Positions 24,906 to 38,369 of a stretch of DNA of 64,000 nt are shown in pieces. The notes under the pieces are model-generated. The model saw only the letters and a program-made list of their open reading frames with translations. It ran no database searches and was not told the origin of the DNA. Origin of the DNA: Gemmatimonadota bacterium (GTDB lineage Bacteria > Gemmatimonadota > Gemmatimonadetes > Gemmatimonadales > Gemmatimonadaceae); assembly GCA_016182795.1 (NCBI GenBank), contig JACPFW010000037.1, forward strand, positions 36,936 through 100,935, written 5' to 3'. Numbering within the stretch: the stretch's first letter is position 1; every line of letters starts with the position of its first letter. The position numbers and the translations under genes are program-made.

Positions 24906-25813
24906 GCGGCCCCGCCGATCTCCTCCGTCCGTTCCTGCTCGAGCGATTCGCCGAGTTTCTGACGCTCGAACAGGGGAGTTCCGCGCGCACGAACGACAGC
25001 TACGGCCGCGACCTGCAACGGCTGGCCGAATGGGCCGTCGCGCACGGGGTGGTCTCACCGGAGGCGCTGACGGCCGCGCAGTTGCGCGAGTTCGTGTACT
25101 TCCTCAAGGACCTCGGCCTCTCGCCCGCGTCAATTCGCCGCAGCATCTCGGCCATGCGCACCTGGTATCGGTTCCTGATGGCCGAGGGGGCGGTGACGGG
25201 GGACCCCAGCGAGCGGCTCGAGACGCCGAAGAAATGGCGGACCCTGCCCGAGGTGCTCACCGCGCACGAGGTCGAGCTGCTGCTCTCGTCCATTCCAATC
25301 GAAGAGCCGCTCGCCTTTCGCGACCGCGCGATGCTCGAGCTGGCGTACGGCGCCGGACTGCGCGTGGGCGAGTGGATCACCATCAAAGTGAAGGACCTGA
25401 TGCTCGACGAGGGTGTCGTGCGCGTGTTCGGCAAGGGCGGCAAGGAGCGGCTCGTGCCGGTGGGCGGCAAGGCGACCGGCGCCGTGGCGATCTATCTGCG
25501 CGAGCTGCGCCCGCGCCTCGAGCGCGGCAAAGGGGCAGGGGTGCTCTTCCTGAACGCGCGGGGCGCGCCGCTCAGCCGCATGGGCGCGTGGAAGATCCTC
25601 CGCAAATACGTGCAGCTCGCTGGCATCAGCAAGCCGGTCACGCCGCACACCCTGCGCCATTCCTTCGCGACCCACCTGCTCGAGGGCGGGGCCGACCTGC
25701 GGTCGGTGCAGGAGATGCTCGGCCACGCGGACATCAGCACCACGCAGATCTACACGCACATCGACCGCGAATTCCTCCGGTCGGTGCACCGGCAGTTCCA
25801 CCCCCGCGGGTAG
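24902..25813 (+). CDS. xerD: site-specific tyrosine recombinase XerD-like
   Basis: A 303-residue protein; the GTG at 24902 overlaps the dedA stop and gives a normal XerD length. An N-terminal SAM-like core-binding domain spans about residues 8-95. The catalytic domain follows, with Arg in GAGLRVGEW, Lys in GKGGKERLVP, the HTLRHSFATH box, and LGHADISTTQIYTH carrying the Tyr nucleophile. Its place in a housekeeping operon and the absence of phage genes fit chromosome dimer resolution, not a mobile-element integrase. XerC versus XerD cannot be settled with only one paralogue in view. Confidence 0.88.
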   Translation: MSGPADLLRPFLLERFAEFLTLEQGSSARTNDSYGRDLQRLAEWAVAHGVVSPEALTAAQLREFVYFLKDLGLSPASIRRSISAMRTWYRFLMAEGAVTGDPSERLETPKKWRTLPEVLTAHEVELLLSSIPIEEPLAFRDRAMLELAYGAGLRVGEWITIKVKDLMLDEGVVRVFGKGGKERLVPVGGKATGAVAIYLRELRPRLERGKGAGVLFLNARGAPLSRMGAWKILRKYVQLAGISKPVTPHTLRHSFATHLLEGGADLRSVQEMLGHADISTTQIYTHIDREFLRSVHRQFHPRG

Positions 25814-25855
25814 TGCAGGGGACAGGGAACTCCGCTCGCGATTACATTCCCCACC

Positions 25856-26445
<590 letters not shown>

Positions 26446-26449
<4 letters not shown>

Positions 26450-27639
26450 GTCTGGCGCGGCGGCGGCTCCTCGGCCTGGCCGCGCTCGTCGGGCTGGCGA
26501 CGCCGGCCTTCTTCTTTGTCGTGCCGCGTGTCGTGGGCGCGCGGATGAACCGCGTGGACGACACACGGGCGATCGCCGTCTCGGCGCGCGCGGAGACGCT
26601 GCACAAGACGCTGTTCGTGGCCGACCTCCACAACGACCTGCTCCTGTGGGACCGCGACCCCGTACAGCCCGGCTGGTGGGGCCACACCGACGTGCAGCGA
26701 CTCGTTGACGGGAACGTGGCGTTTGAGGTCTTTTCCACCGTCACCAAGACACCCAAGGGGCAGAACTACCTCCGCAACAGCGCGGCGACCGACAACATCA
26801 CCCTGCTCGCCATCACCTCGCGCTGGCCGCGCCGCACCTGGGGCAGCCGTCTGCAGCGTGCGCTGTATCAGGCCGACAAGCTGGAGCATGCGGCGGCGAT
26901 CTCCGAGGGGCGGCTGGTCGTTGTGCATACGGCGCGGGAGCTGCAAACGGCGCTCGAATTCCGCGAGCGCACCCCCGTCATCAAGCCGGTCATCGGGATT
27001 CTGAACACCGAGGGTCTGCAGGCGATCGACGGCGAACTGGCCAATGTCGACACCCTCTTTGCGCACGGCTTTCGGATGGCCGGACTGGCGCACTTCTTCG
27101 ACAACGAAGTTGCGGGCTCCGCGCACGGGGAAGCCAAGGGCGGACTGACGCCGCTCGGCCGCCAGGTGCTGCAGCGGATGGAAGCGCTGGGATTGATCGT
27201 GGATCTCGCCCACGTCTCGCCGCAGGGGTTTGACGACGCGTTGGCGCTCTCCACCAAGCCGCTGGTCGTTTCGCACACCGGGGTGCAAGCCACCTGTGAA
27301 GGGCCGCGAAACCTGTCCGATGGCCAACTGAGGGCTCTCGCCGCGCGCGGCGCGCTGATTGGCATTGGGTTCTGGGACGGCGCCGTCTGCGACGCCTCGC
27401 CCCGCGCGATCGCGAAAGCCATTCGGCACGCCGTGGATGTCGCGGGGCTCGAGCACGTGGCGCTCGGCTCCGACTGGGACGGTGCGACGACCGTTGCCTT
27501 CGGGGCCGATCAGGTGGCGCAGGTAACCGAGGCGCTGTTACAGGCCGGCTTCTCCGAAGACGAAATTCGGGCAGTGATGGGCGAGAACGTGAGGCGCTTC
27601 ATGCTGGCGAACCTCCCGCCGGGCACTGAATCGCGCTGA
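26446..27639 (+). CDS. membrane dipeptidase, peptidase family M19
   Basis: A 397-residue protein starting at ATG 26446. An N-terminal hydrophobic segment (about residues 8-28) makes it a secreted or membrane-anchored enzyme. The M19 dinuclear zinc site is visible: DLHND at the start of the domain, a Glu in LNTEGLQAI, His residues in LAHVSPQG and VVSHTG, and GSDWDG near the end. M19 enzymes cleave dipeptides, including D-amino-acid-containing ones. It ends the + strand operon that began upstream; a promoter for the next operon lies about 90 bases downstream. Confidence 0.9.
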
Positions 27640-27730
27640 GCGCGTGTCAGGTTTGGGAAGTGAACTCGTTTCTGAGCAGTGTCTTAAAAACGCGCAGTCA
27701 GCCTGATCGCCAGCGGCGCCTCAAACGATT

Positions 27731-27759
27731 TTGACCATCCGTGCCCCCAACCATATATT
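27731..27759 (+). promoter_or_regulatory. sigma-70-type promoter for the kds-lpt operon
   Basis: TTGACC (27731-27736) and TATATT (27754-27759) are separated by exactly 17 bases, close to consensus in otherwise GC-rich DNA. Transcription would start near 27766, leaving a leader of about 42 bases before the proposed kdsB start. It is the best promoter match I found in the + strand half of the window. Confidence 0.7.
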
Positions 27760-27807
27760 GGGTGGCGTGATTTTTGCGTACACCACCTCGCTTCCGGGGG
27801 GTGCCTT

Positions 27808-30233
<2,426 letters not shown>

Positions 30234-30235
30234 CC

Positions 30236-31069
30236 ATGCCCGCGTCGTTCCCGCGTGACCAGCTCTTCCTGATCGCCGGCCCGTGCGTCGTCGAGTCTGA
30301 CGACATCATGCTGCGTGTCGGCGAACACCTGGCCCGGCTCGCCGAGCGTGTACCGGGTGGGATCATCTACAAGGCCAGCTTCGACAAGGCTAACCGGTCG
30401 AACGCCGGGGCGCATCGCGGCCCCGGGATGGAAGAAGGACTCGCCGCGCTGGACCGCGTGCGCGCCGCCACGGGACTCCCCGTAATCACCGACGTACACC
30501 TGCCGGAGCAGTGCTCCACGGTGGCCCTGGTGGCCGATGCGCTGCAGATCCCGGCGTTCCTCTGCCGTCAGACGGACCTGCTGGAGGCCGCCGGCGCGAC
30601 CGGCAGGCCGGTGAACGTGAAGAAGGGCCAGTTCCTGCACCCCGAGGGAATGAAGGGCGCGGTGGCGAAAGTGCGCGCCGCGGATCCCGTGGGCGCTCGC
30701 GGCCCCGGCGAATCGGACGTTGCGGTGACCGAGCGCGGCAGCTTTTTCGGCTACGGCGATCTGGTGGTCGACATGCGCGCCATTCCCCGCATGCGCGAGG
30801 CCTGCGATTGCCCCGTGATCTTTGACGCCACGCACTCGGTGCAGCAGCCGGGCAAGGGTGAAGGGGGCGCGTCGGGCGGGGTGCGCGCGATGATTCCGCA
30901 TCTCACGCTCGCGGCCTGCGCCGCCGGCGCCGACGGGCTGTTCATGGAGACGCATCCCGATCCGGACCACGCGCCGAGCGACGGACCGAACATGATGCCG
31001 CTGCATCAGCTCGACGAGCTGATCGTGCGCGCCGTCGACGTCTGGGCCGCCGCGCGTGGCCGTCGATGA
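30236..31069 (+). CDS. kdsA: 3-deoxy-8-phosphooctulonate synthase
   Basis: A 277-residue protein with FLIAGPCVVES, KASFDKANRSN, the FLCRQTDLL segment and the DATHSVQQPG motif typical of KdsA. It condenses arabinose 5-phosphate with phosphoenolpyruvate to KDO 8-phosphate. The motif VNVKKGQFLHP is compatible with the metal-independent (Asn) class, which I infer from the Asn in that motif. kdsC overlaps its stop. Confidence 0.95.
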   Translation: MPASFPRDQLFLIAGPCVVESDDIMLRVGEHLARLAERVPGGIIYKASFDKANRSNAGAHRGPGMEEGLAALDRVRAATGLPVITDVHLPEQCSTVALVADALQIPAFLCRQTDLLEAAGATGRPVNVKKGQFLHPEGMKGAVAKVRAADPVGARGPGESDVAVTERGSFFGYGDLVVDMRAIPRMREACDCPVIFDATHSVQQPGKGEGGASGGVRAMIPHLTLAACAAGADGLFMETHPDPDHAPSDGPNMMPLHQLDELIVRAVDVWAAARGRR

Positions 31070-31638
31070 CCGCCGCTCCCGTGCTCGATGCTGAATCGGC
31101 GCGCCGCGTCAAGTTCGTGGTGCTCGATGTGGACGGCGTGATGACCGACGGGGGCGTGTACCTGGGCGACGTCGATGGCCGCCGGCTGGAGTTCAAGCGG
31201 TACGATATTCAGGATGGCCTCGGCATTCTGCTGCTGCGGTGGTCCGGCATTCGTGTGGGCGTCATCACGGGGCGCGTGTCGGAGAGCGTGGCCCTGCGCG
31301 CCGCCGAACTCAAGGTCGACGATCTCGTGCAGGACGAGCAGGCGCGCAAGCTGCCCGCCCTGCGCAAACTGTGTCACAAGCACGGCATCGGGCTCGATGA
31401 GGTGGCGTTCGTGGGCGATGATCTGCCGGATGTTGGCGTTTTGCGCGAAGTCGGTCTGCCGGTGGTGGTGGGCAACGCCACGGCGGACGCCGCCAGGTGC
31501 GCGCGGCTGCAGCTCACGCGGCGCGGCGGATTCGGCGCGGTGCGCGAGTTCTGCGAAGTGTTGCTGCGCGCCCGCGGTGAATGGGACGCGCTCGTCGAGC
31601 GCTACGTGCAGAGCCGCGCGGAGGTACCGGGCAAATGA
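31066..31638 (+). CDS. kdsC: 3-deoxy-8-phosphooctulonate phosphatase (HAD family)
   Basis: A 190-residue HAD hydrolase. The nucleophile motif is VVLDVDGVMTDG, the Thr motif VITGRVS and the acidic metal motif VGDDLPDVG. These match the cap-less KdsC/YrbI subfamily that removes phosphate from KDO 8-phosphate. It overlaps kdsA upstream (ATGA) and kdsD downstream. Confidence 0.92.
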   Translation: MTAAPVLDAESARRVKFVVLDVDGVMTDGGVYLGDVDGRRLEFKRYDIQDGLGILLLRWSGIRVGVITGRVSESVALRAAELKVDDLVQDEQARKLPALRKLCHKHGIGLDEVAFVGDDLPDVGVLREVGLPVVVGNATADAARCARLQLTRRGGFGAVREFCEVLLRARGEWDALVERYVQSRAEVPGK

Positions 31639-32603
31639 GCACTCCCCAGGACATCATAGAGCGCGGTCGTCGCGTCATCACCCTTGAACAGGCGGCGCTC
31701 GCGCGCACGGCGGAGCGGGTGGGGCCGTCGTTCGCGCAGGCGGTCGAGCGCATCGCCACTTCAAAGGGACGCACGATCATCGCCGGCATCGGCAAGTCCG
31801 GCTTGATTGGCCGCAAGATCGCGGCGACACTCACGTCCACCGGTACGCCGGCGACATTCCTGCATCCCACCGAGAGCGTGCACGGCGACCTCGGTATCGT
31901 GGGCAAGGATGACGTCGCCATTCTCATTTCCAAGAGCGGCGAGACGGACGAACTGCTGCCGCTGCTGGAACAGCTTAAGCGGCTCGGGGTAGGGGTGGTC
32001 GCCATCACAGGTGACCTCGATTCCACCTTGGCACGGTCGGCCGACGTGTCGCTTGACGCCTCAGTGGAAGAGGAAGCCTGTCCGCACGATCTGGCTCCGA
32101 CCACGAGCACGACGGTGACGCTCGCGCTCGGAGACGCGCTCGCGGTGGCACTGCTCGAAGTGAAGGGATTCCGACGCGAGGACTTTGCGCGCCTGCATCC
32201 CGGCGGCTCCCTCGGGCGAAAGCTGCTCACGAAGGTGCGGGACGTGATGCTTACCGATCGCCTGCCGCTGCTCTCCGCGTCGGCGACGATGCGCGAGGCC
32301 GTGGTGCTGCTGGCCGAGCGGCGGGGCATCGTGCTGGTGACGGACGGCGCAAACAAGCTGCGGGGGCTTCTGACCACCGGCGACCTGACGCGCCTGATGG
32401 AACGTGAGCCCGATGTCTTTTCGGTGCGCGTGGACCGGGTGATGGTGACGCAGCCGAAGACGGCGATGGCCGACGAACTCGGCAGCGCCGTGGTGTATCG
32501 TATGGAACAGCACGGCATCATGGCGATGCCCGTGTTGGCAGCCGATGGCACGATCGTGGGGGTCGTGCATCTCCACGATTTGATGCGGGCGGGGGCAGGG
32601 TGA
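31635..32603 (+). CDS. kdsD: arabinose-5-phosphate isomerase
   Basis: A 322-residue protein starting at ATG 31635, overlapping the kdsC stop. A SIS sugar-isomerase domain covers about residues 40-190 (GIGKSGLIGRKIAATL, HGDLGIV, ISKSGETDEL). Two CBS domains follow (about 205-320). This is the standard KdsD architecture, which interconverts ribulose 5-phosphate and arabinose 5-phosphate for KdsA. With kdsA, kdsC and kdsB, the full CMP-KDO route lies in one operon. Confidence 0.94.
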   Translation: MSTPQDIIERGRRVITLEQAALARTAERVGPSFAQAVERIATSKGRTIIAGIGKSGLIGRKIAATLTSTGTPATFLHPTESVHGDLGIVGKDDVAILISKSGETDELLPLLEQLKRLGVGVVAITGDLDSTLARSADVSLDASVEEEACPHDLAPTTSTTVTLALGDALAVALLEVKGFRREDFARLHPGGSLGRKLLTKVRDVMLTDRLPLLSASATMREAVVLLAERRGIVLVTDGANKLRGLLTTGDLTRLMEREPDVFSVRVDRVMVTQPKTAMADELGSAVVYRMEQHGIMAMPVLAADGTIVGVVHLHDLMRAGAG

Positions 32604-33148
32604 GGTATCGCTTAGCGTTGCTCAGTGCCGTCGTGCTCGCGGCGGGATGCCGCGACACGCAGAAGCCCAAGACGGGCACCATCGCGGGCGGCATTGACCC
32701 CGCCGCCGATCAGGTGGTGTTCGGGTCGCGCACGCTGGTCACCGAGAGCGGCCTGCGGCGGGCTGAAGTGCTGAGCGATACGGCGCTGTTCTATGAAGAC
32801 AACACGCGCATGGACATGCGAATCGTGCGGACGATCTTCTACAGCGCCTCCGGCGCCAAGGACGCGGTGCTCACGTCACGCACGGGGCGCTACTACACGC
32901 GCGACAACGTGATGGAGGCGCGCGGCAATGTCGAAATCAACACGATCGACGGGCGCCGACTCGTCACCGAGCAGATCAAGTACGACTCCCGCGTCAACCA
33001 GATCTCGTCGGACAGCGCGTTTGTGCTGACCGAAGCGGGGCGCGAAGCCAGCGGCATTGGCTTCGTCTCCGACCCCGACATGAACAACCTGCGCATTCTC
33101 CGCGCCTCGCGCGCCAAGGCGCGCGACGTCAAGGTGCCCGGCAACTGA
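32600..33148 (+). CDS. lptC: LptC-like LPS export lipoprotein
   Basis: A 182-residue protein with a GTG start overlapping the kdsD stop. It has a lipoprotein signal with lipobox LAAGC, so it should be lipidated, unlike E. coli LptC with its transmembrane anchor. The rest is a beta-rich OstA/LptC fold (ADQVVFGSRTLVTESGLRRA, the FYSASGAKDAVLTSRTG stretch). It would bridge the LptBFG transporter and LptA in the periplasm. The assignment rests on fold-like pattern and on being between kdsD and the lptA-like gene. Confidence 0.8.
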   Translation: MRYRLALLSAVVLAAGCRDTQKPKTGTIAGGIDPAADQVVFGSRTLVTESGLRRAEVLSDTALFYEDNTRMDMRIVRTIFYSASGAKDAVLTSRTGRYYTRDNVMEARGNVEINTIDGRRLVTEQIKYDSRVNQISSDSAFVLTEAGREASGIGFVSDPDMNNLRILRASRAKARDVKVPGN

Positions 33149-34542
33149 TGCGCCGACGCTGGGTTGCCGTCGGGGTGATGTTTGCCCCGCTCGCGCTGGC
33201 CGCGCAGCAGCCGCCGCGTGCTCGCTCGTGCAACCTGGAGCTGTTCAACTACGACTCCACGAACACACTGGCCATCAGACTGCCGAGCGGTCAGTACAAC
33301 ACCTACTACAGCCGCGGCGTGCGCGGCAAATGCACCAATACCGACCAGCGCCTCGCCGGCGACTCGCTTGAGTCGATGGGCGACCTGAAGTCGCACACGC
33401 TCATTGGCCGCGCGCACTACGAAGAGAAGCGCGTCCGCCTCGACGCCGACCGCATCACCTATTTCCAGACGGAAGAGCGTGTGCTCGCCGAAGGCAATGT
33501 TGTGGCCGTCACCGAAAAGGGAACGCACATGCGCGGCCCGCGCGCCGAGTATTATCGCGCGATGCCCGGCCTGCGGGCGGAGTCGCGGCTGGTCGCCACC
33601 GGGCGGCCCGTGACGCGCATCGGCCCCGACGACGCGGGGGGCGGCACGGACACCGTGGAAGTGGTTGCCGATCGCGTTACCGACGTGGCCGATTCGCTGG
33701 TCTATGCCGGCGGGGCGGTGGTCATCACGCGCCCTGACCTGACGTCGACGTCGGACAGCGCCACGATGGACGGCGGGCGCGAGTGGGCCCGCTTGTCCGG
33801 CCGCCCGCGCATCGAGGGGCGGGGCGAGTCGAAGTTCACGCTGGTCGGGCGCCAGATCGATCTTTGGTCGCGCGAGCGCAAGCTCGAACGCGTGCTCTCC
33901 GCCGACAGCGCCGTCGCGACGAGCGACGACGTCACGCTGAAGTCCGACACCATCGACCTGCGCCTTACCGCGCAGAAGCTCTCGCGCGCGTACGCGTGGG
34001 GCGTGTCGCGCGCCAAGGCGCACGCCACCGATCGCGACATCCTGGCCGATTCCATTGAAGTCGACATGCCGGGACAGGTGCTGCGCGAGCTGCGAGCCCT
34101 GCGCGGCGCGTACGCCAACAGCCGGACCGACTCCACAAAGTTCGTCTCCACCGAGGACGACTGGCTGCGCGGCGACACGATCGTCGCTGCCTTCGACAGC
34201 GCGCGAGCGGCCACCGACTCGGCGGCCAAGCCGGTCATCCGGACAATTCTCGCCTCCGGCGACGCCTCGTCGTTCTACCAGGTGGCCGGCTCACAGGGGG
34301 CGAAGGCGCCTCCCAACCTGAATTACGTGAAGGGCAAGTCGATCACCGTGCAGTTTGGCGCCGACCGCACCGTCAGCACGGTCACGGTTCGCGAGAAGGC
34401 CGCGGGCGTGTATCTCGAGCGTCTGGTGGACGATTCGCTCAAGACCGACTCCACCGCGGCCGCGCCGGGCAAGCCGCGCCCCGCGACCACGCCGCCGGCG
34501 CGGCAGACCGCGCCATCCACCACTCCAGTCAAGAAGCCGTGA
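33148..34542 (+). CDS. lptA: LptA/OstA-like periplasmic LPS transport protein
   Basis: A 464-residue protein with a signal peptide ending LALAAQ. It has repeated OstA-type beta-jellyroll segments ([29 protein letters not shown], and further D-x-I/V-x-x-Y repeats). It is more than twice the length of E. coli LptA, so it contains extra jellyroll repeats, and it ends in a Pro/Thr-rich tail. It probably forms part of the periplasmic bridge that carries LPS to LptD. No LptD barrel is encoded next to it. The start overlaps the lptC stop and the stop overlaps the lptB start. Confidence 0.78.
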   Translation: MRRRWVAVGVMFAPLALAAQQPPRARSCNLELFNYDSTNTLAIRLPSGQYNTYYSRGVRGKCTNTDQRLAGDSLESMGDLKSHTLIGRAHYEEKRVRLDADRITYFQTEERVLAEGNVVAVTEKGTHMRGPRAEYYRAMPGLRAESRLVATGRPVTRIGPDDAGGGTDTVEVVADRVTDVADSLVYAGGAVVITRPDLTSTSDSATMDGGREWARLSGRPRIEGRGESKFTLVGRQIDLWSRERKLERVLSADSAVATSDDVTLKSDTIDLRLTAQKLSRAYAWGVSRAKAHATDRDILADSIEVDMPGQVLRELRALRGAYANSRTDSTKFVSTEDDWLRGDTIVAAFDSARAATDSAAKPVIRTILASGDASSFYQVAGSQGAKAPPNLNYVKGKSITVQFGADRTVSTVTVREKAAGVYLERLVDDSLKTDSTAAAPGKPRPATTPPARQTAPSTTPVKKP

Positions 34543-35852
34543 CCACGCCGCACGCTGAACCGCCCCAGGATTCCACCGCCTCCGCGACGGGCGAAGTGAC
34601 CGTTGGCCTGCGTGGTGTCGCCGAACGCCTTGCCCACGGCGATCGGTCGGTGGCGCTGGCGCTGATGGCGCTCATTGGGGCCGCCGATGAGCAGGGGGCG
34701 GCGTCGTTCAACGACGTGGCGGTGCACTACCGCAACGACCACCTCGCCGCGCTGCAGGCCGAGGGGCTCGACGCCGAGCGCGAAGCCGGCCGCCTGAGCC
34801 TCGACGAGGTGCGCACGCATCTGGCCAAGGTCGCCCTGCCGCGCCTGGTCGATGGCGGCTCGATCACGGTCGGCGACCTCGATGATCCCGATTGCCGTGT
34901 CGTGATGGCTCCCGCGCTGTGGGAGACGGTGCGCGGCGGACGCGAGGCGTTCGCCGATGCGCTCCGCGCCACCGGGGAGCACGCCGCCGTGCGGGCATCG
35001 ACGGCCGCGATGCCGCGCGTCGAAGGACGCAGCGTGCTGCGCGCCGAAGGACTCGTCAAAACGTATCGCCGTCGCAACGTCGTCAACGACGTCGCGCTCG
35101 AGCTGCAGCAGGGTGAGATCGTCGGCCTGCTCGGCCCCAACGGCGCCGGCAAGACGACGAGTTTCTACATGATCACCGGGCTGATTCCGCCAGCGGCGGG
35201 GCGCATTCTGCTCGACGGCACCGACATCACCAAGATGCCGATGTACAAGCGCGCGCGCCTGGGCATCGGCTACCTGTCGCAGGAGCCGTCGATCTTCCGC
35301 AAGCTGACGGTCGAGGAGAACATCCTCGCGATCCTCGAGGAGCTTGACCTCGGCAAGGCGGAGCGCGCCGCGCGGCTCGAGGCGCTGCTCGACGAGCTCG
35401 GCCTCAAGCATCTGCGCCAGAGCAAGGCGTTCCAGCTGTCGGGGGGTGAGCGCCGCCGGCTTGAGATCACGCGCGCGCTGGTGACGCAGCCCAAGTTCAT
35501 GATGCTCGACGAGCCGTTCGCCGGCGTCGATCCCATTGCCGTGCACGACATTCAGGTGATTGTCGCGAGCCTGCGCCACCGCGGCATCGGCGTGCTCATC
35601 TCCGACCACAATGTCGAGCAGACGCTGGACATCGTGGACCGCGCGTACATCATGTTCGACGGGCAGGTGAAGGTGTCGGGCACGGTGCGCGAACTCGTGT
35701 TCGACGACACGGTGTCGCGCGTGTACCTTGGCCCGACGCTCACGGCGCGCCTGCGCGAGCGTTTCAGCCGCGACACAACCACCGCGCCGCCGCCGGCCGT
35801 CGACGCGACCGACGCGCCGCCCGATCCGGGCTTCGAGGCCTCGTCTCCATGA
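34539..35852 (+). CDS. lptB: LptB LPS export ATPase with a 165-residue N-terminal extension
   Basis: A 437-residue protein with a GTG start overlapping the lptA stop. Residues about 165-405 are a normal LptB ATPase: Walker [10 protein letters not shown] (199-207), an [11 protein letters not shown] signature, Walker [14 protein letters not shown] and the ISDHNV switch His. LptB powers LPS extraction with LptFG. The first 165 residues are extra: they are mostly helical, acidic and without a motif I know ([20 protein letters not shown] is typical). A C-terminal tail of about 30 Pro/Asp-rich residues is also added. The frame is continuous with no good internal start, so the extension is probably translated. 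Confidence 0.9.
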   Translation: MTTPHAEPPQDSTASATGEVTVGLRGVAERLAHGDRSVALALMALIGAADEQGAASFNDVAVHYRNDHLAALQAEGLDAEREAGRLSLDEVRTHLAKVALPRLVDGGSITVGDLDDPDCRVVMAPALWETVRGGREAFADALRATGEHAAVRASTAAMPRVEGRSVLRAEGLVKTYRRRNVVNDVALELQQGEIVGLLGPNGAGKTTSFYMITGLIPPAAGRILLDGTDITKMPMYKRARLGIGYLSQEPSIFRKLTVEENILAILEELDLGKAERAARLEALLDELGLKHLRQSKAFQLSGGERRRLEITRALVTQPKFMMLDEPFAGVDPIAVHDIQVIVASLRHRGIGVLISDHNVEQTLDIVDRAYIMFDGQVKVSGTVRELVFDDTVSRVYLGPTLTARLRERFSRDTTTAPPPAVDATDAPPDPGFEASSP

Positions 35853-37360
35853 AGGCGGGGCTGAGCCAGTCGGTCCGGTTGGGGCAGGAGCTGAAGATCA
35901 ATCCTCGCCTGTACCAGGCGATGGACATGCTCACGATGCCCCTGCTCGATCTGCAGCAGCACCTCAAGCAGGAGCTGCTCGTCAATCCGTTCCTCGAACT
36001 TATCGAGGACGATAGCGACGACGAGACTGGCGACGCCGACGACGAAACGGAAGAGAGCCCGACGGAAGGGGAGGCGTTCGAGGTTCCGCTCGAGGAGGCG
36101 GCGCCCGCGCCGGAAACCGATCCCCGGTCGCAGGAGACGGACTGGGAGGAGATTCTCCTCGACGGCTTTGATGTCTCCGGTCCGCGTGAAGACCGCGAGG
36201 AGCGCGAATACACCGAGCCGGTGAGCGTCTCGCACGGAGGGCTCGAGGACGACCTGCGCGAGCAGCTCGATCTTCTCTCCCTGACACCGCGCCAGCGCGT
36301 GCTCGCCGACGAGTTCATAGGCAACATCAACGACGACGGCTACCTGGCCTGCGATCTCGACGAGATCTTGCGCGGCATCAACGCCGAGGTGGAGCGCAGC
36401 GCAGAGGCCACCGGGCGTGACAGCGGCCCGGTGCCATATTTCACGCCCGCCGAGGCCGACGAGATGTTGGCCATCATCCAGCGCCTCGAGCCCCCGGGCG
36501 TGGGCGCGCGCGACCTCCGCGAGTGCCTGCTCCTGCAGCTGCGCGAACTCCCCGGCGACCATTCACTGGCCCGCCGCGTCCTCGCCGAGCATTTCGAGGA
36601 ACTCATCGCGCACCGCTGGGCGGAGATCGCGCGCCGCGTAGGCTCCACCGCCGCCGAGGTCCAGCACGCCGCCGACCAGATTGCCAAGCTGAACCCCAAG
36701 CCCGGCTTCACGCGCAGCGAGACGCCCGACGGCTATGTGATTCCCGACCTCGTCGTCGAGAAGGTCGACGGCCAGTACCTCGTCTTCCTCAACGACACCA
36801 ACATCCCGCGCCTGCGGCTCAGCCGCGTCTACCAGGAGATGGCGCGGGACCGCAAGAAGTTCACGCCCGAGCACAAGGAGTTCATCGCCAGCAAGCTAAA
36901 CGCCGCCCAGTGGCTCGTGCAGGCCATCGAGCAGCGGCGGCAGACGATGCTCAAGGTGATGCATTTTATCGTCGACCGTCAGCGCGACTTCTTTGAGAAG
37001 GGTGTGCAGTTCCTCAAGCCGCTGACCCTGCGCGAGGTGGCCGACGTCATTGGCATGCACGAGTCCACCGTGAGCCGGGTAACAAGCGACAAGTACGTGC
37101 AGACGCCGCGCGGCGTGCTGCCGCTCAAGTTCTTCTTCTCGTCGGGCATCGCCACCGCCGGCGGCGAGGACATGTCGGCGCGCGGCATCAAGGACAAGAT
37201 CGACAAGCTGGTGAAGGACGAGGACCCCAAGGACCCGCTGACCGATCAGGCGATCGTCGAGATGCTCGAGAAGGAAGGGATTCGCATCGCCAGGCGGACG
37301 GTGGCCAAGTACCGCGAACAGCTCCGCGTGCTCCCCGCGCGGATGCGGAAGCGCGTGTAG
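35849..37360 (+). CDS. rpoN: RNA polymerase sigma-54 factor
   Basis: A 503-residue protein overlapping the lptB stop. Region I is Leu/Gln-rich ([20 protein letters not shown]). Region II is strongly acidic (about residues 52-85). The core-binding and DNA-binding regions follow, with the helix-turn-helix [20 protein letters not shown] and the RpoN box ARRTVAKYR near the C-terminus. It directs transcription from -24/-12 promoters with enhancer-binding activators. The lptB-rpoN adjacency is conserved in many Gram-negatives. Confidence 0.96.
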   Translation: MKAGLSQSVRLGQELKINPRLYQAMDMLTMPLLDLQQHLKQELLVNPFLELIEDDSDDETGDADDETEESPTEGEAFEVPLEEAAPAPETDPRSQETDWEEILLDGFDVSGPREDREEREYTEPVSVSHGGLEDDLREQLDLLSLTPRQRVLADEFIGNINDDGYLACDLDEILRGINAEVERSAEATGRDSGPVPYFTPAEADEMLAIIQRLEPPGVGARDLRECLLLQLRELPGDHSLARRVLAEHFEELIAHRWAEIARRVGSTAAEVQHAADQIAKLNPKPGFTRSETPDGYVIPDLVVEKVDGQYLVFLNDTNIPRLRLSRVYQEMARDRKKFTPEHKEFIASKLNAAQWLVQAIEQRRQTMLKVMHFIVDRQRDFFEKGVQFLKPLTLREVADVIGMHESTVSRVTSDKYVQTPRGVLPLKFFFSSGIATAGGEDMSARGIKDKIDKLVKDEDPKDPLTDQAIVEMLEKEGIRIARRTVAKYREQLRVLPARMRKRV

Positions 37361-37418
37361 GGAAGGACGCGGCACCCAACCTTCGCCGGCGGTGTCCGGC
37401 ACTCCACGAACCCTGCTC

Positions 37419-38369
37419 ATGCAACTTCCTCCGCACCCCGTCGACGTGTCCGTGCTCGTCCCCGCCAAGGATGAAGCGGAGAACCTGCCGCTGTTCCTCG
37501 ACCTGTGCGCTCAGGCGTTCCAGGGCCGGCCGGAGCGCTACGAAGTGGTAGTCATCGACGACGGGTCTACCGACGGCTCGTGGCCGCTGCTCGAGTCGCT
37601 GCGCGCCAAGCATCCGTTCCTGCGCACCGTGCGGCATCGCGCGCGGCGCGGCATTGCCGACGCCCTGCGCACGGGATACCTGAGCGCGCGCGGCGATGTG
37701 CTCGTCTTCTATCCCGCCGACCTGCAGTTCAAGCCCGAGGACATCCCGCGCCTCGTGGCGCCGATCCTCGCCGGCGAGAGCGACATGGTCACCGGCTACA
37801 AGCAGGGCAAGTACGAGAAGGCGTTTGTCTCGGGCATCTACAACGCCCTGAGCCGGGCGCTGTTTGACGTGCGGGTGAAAGACCTCAACAACGTCAAGGC
37901 ATATCGGCGCGAGATCATGGACAACCAGCCGTCGCGTCCCGACTGGCATCGGTACATGATCGTGCTCGCCGCCCAGCAGGGATTCACCGTGTCGGAAATC
38001 CCGGTGCCGCTGTACCCGCGCCACGCGGGGAAGTCCAAGTTCGGCCTCGGGCGCATTCCCATTGGCGTGCTCGACATGCTCTCCGTCTGGTTTGAGCTGC
38101 GCTTCGGCCAGAAGCCGCTGCTCGCCTTCGGCATGCTCGGCGTCTTCCTGTTCGCGACCGCCTTCCTCGCCGGACTCGTCGCGTTGTATCTTCTGTTCAC
38201 CAAAGGCGTCGGCGTCCGCTCGGTGTGGACTGTCATTCAAACCTGCCTCATCCTCGGCGGCATCTTCTTTGCTACCGGACTGCTCGGCGAGCAGATCGCG
38301 GTGCAGCGCGCGGAACTGCGCGAACTGCGCCGTCGCATTGACGACTCCCGCCAGCCGCCCGCGGAGTGA
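37419..38369 (+). CDS. GT2 family glycosyltransferase with C-terminal membrane helices
   Basis: A 316-residue protein from ATG 37419; an in-frame GTG at 37392 would add nine residues, and neither has a clear ribosome site. The GT-A fold starts at DVSVLVPAKDEAENLP, with the UDP-sugar motif VVVIDDGSTDGSW and a DXD-like region YPADLQF. Two hydrophobic helices lie near the C-terminus (about 215-250 and 255-285), followed by a coiled, charged tail. The layout resembles dolichyl/polyprenyl-phosphate sugar transferases (DPM/GtrB-like). It probably makes a lipid-linked sugar for surface glycans. The next gene overlaps its stop. Confidence 0.8.
   Translation: MQLPPHPVDVSVLVPAKDEAENLPLFLDLCAQAFQGRPERYEVVVIDDGSTDGSWPLLESLRAKHPFLRTVRHRARRGIADALRTGYLSARGDVLVFYPADLQFKPEDIPRLVAPILAGESDMVTGYKQGKYEKAFVSGIYNALSRALFDVRVKDLNNVKAYRREIMDNQPSRPDWHRYMIVLAAQQGFTVSEIPVPLYPRHAGKSKFGLGRIPIGVLDMLSVWFELRFGQKPLLAFGMLGVFLFATAFLAGLVALYLLFTKGVGVRSVWTVIQTCLILGGIFFATGLLGEQIAVQRAELRELRRRIDDSRQPPAE

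Noticed and set aside
24902..25813. The tyrosine recombinase as a phage or integrative-element integrase
   Set aside because: It has standard XerD length and motifs, sits in an overlapping housekeeping operon, and no attachment-site duplication or phage gene is nearby. The only tRNA is 33 kb away.
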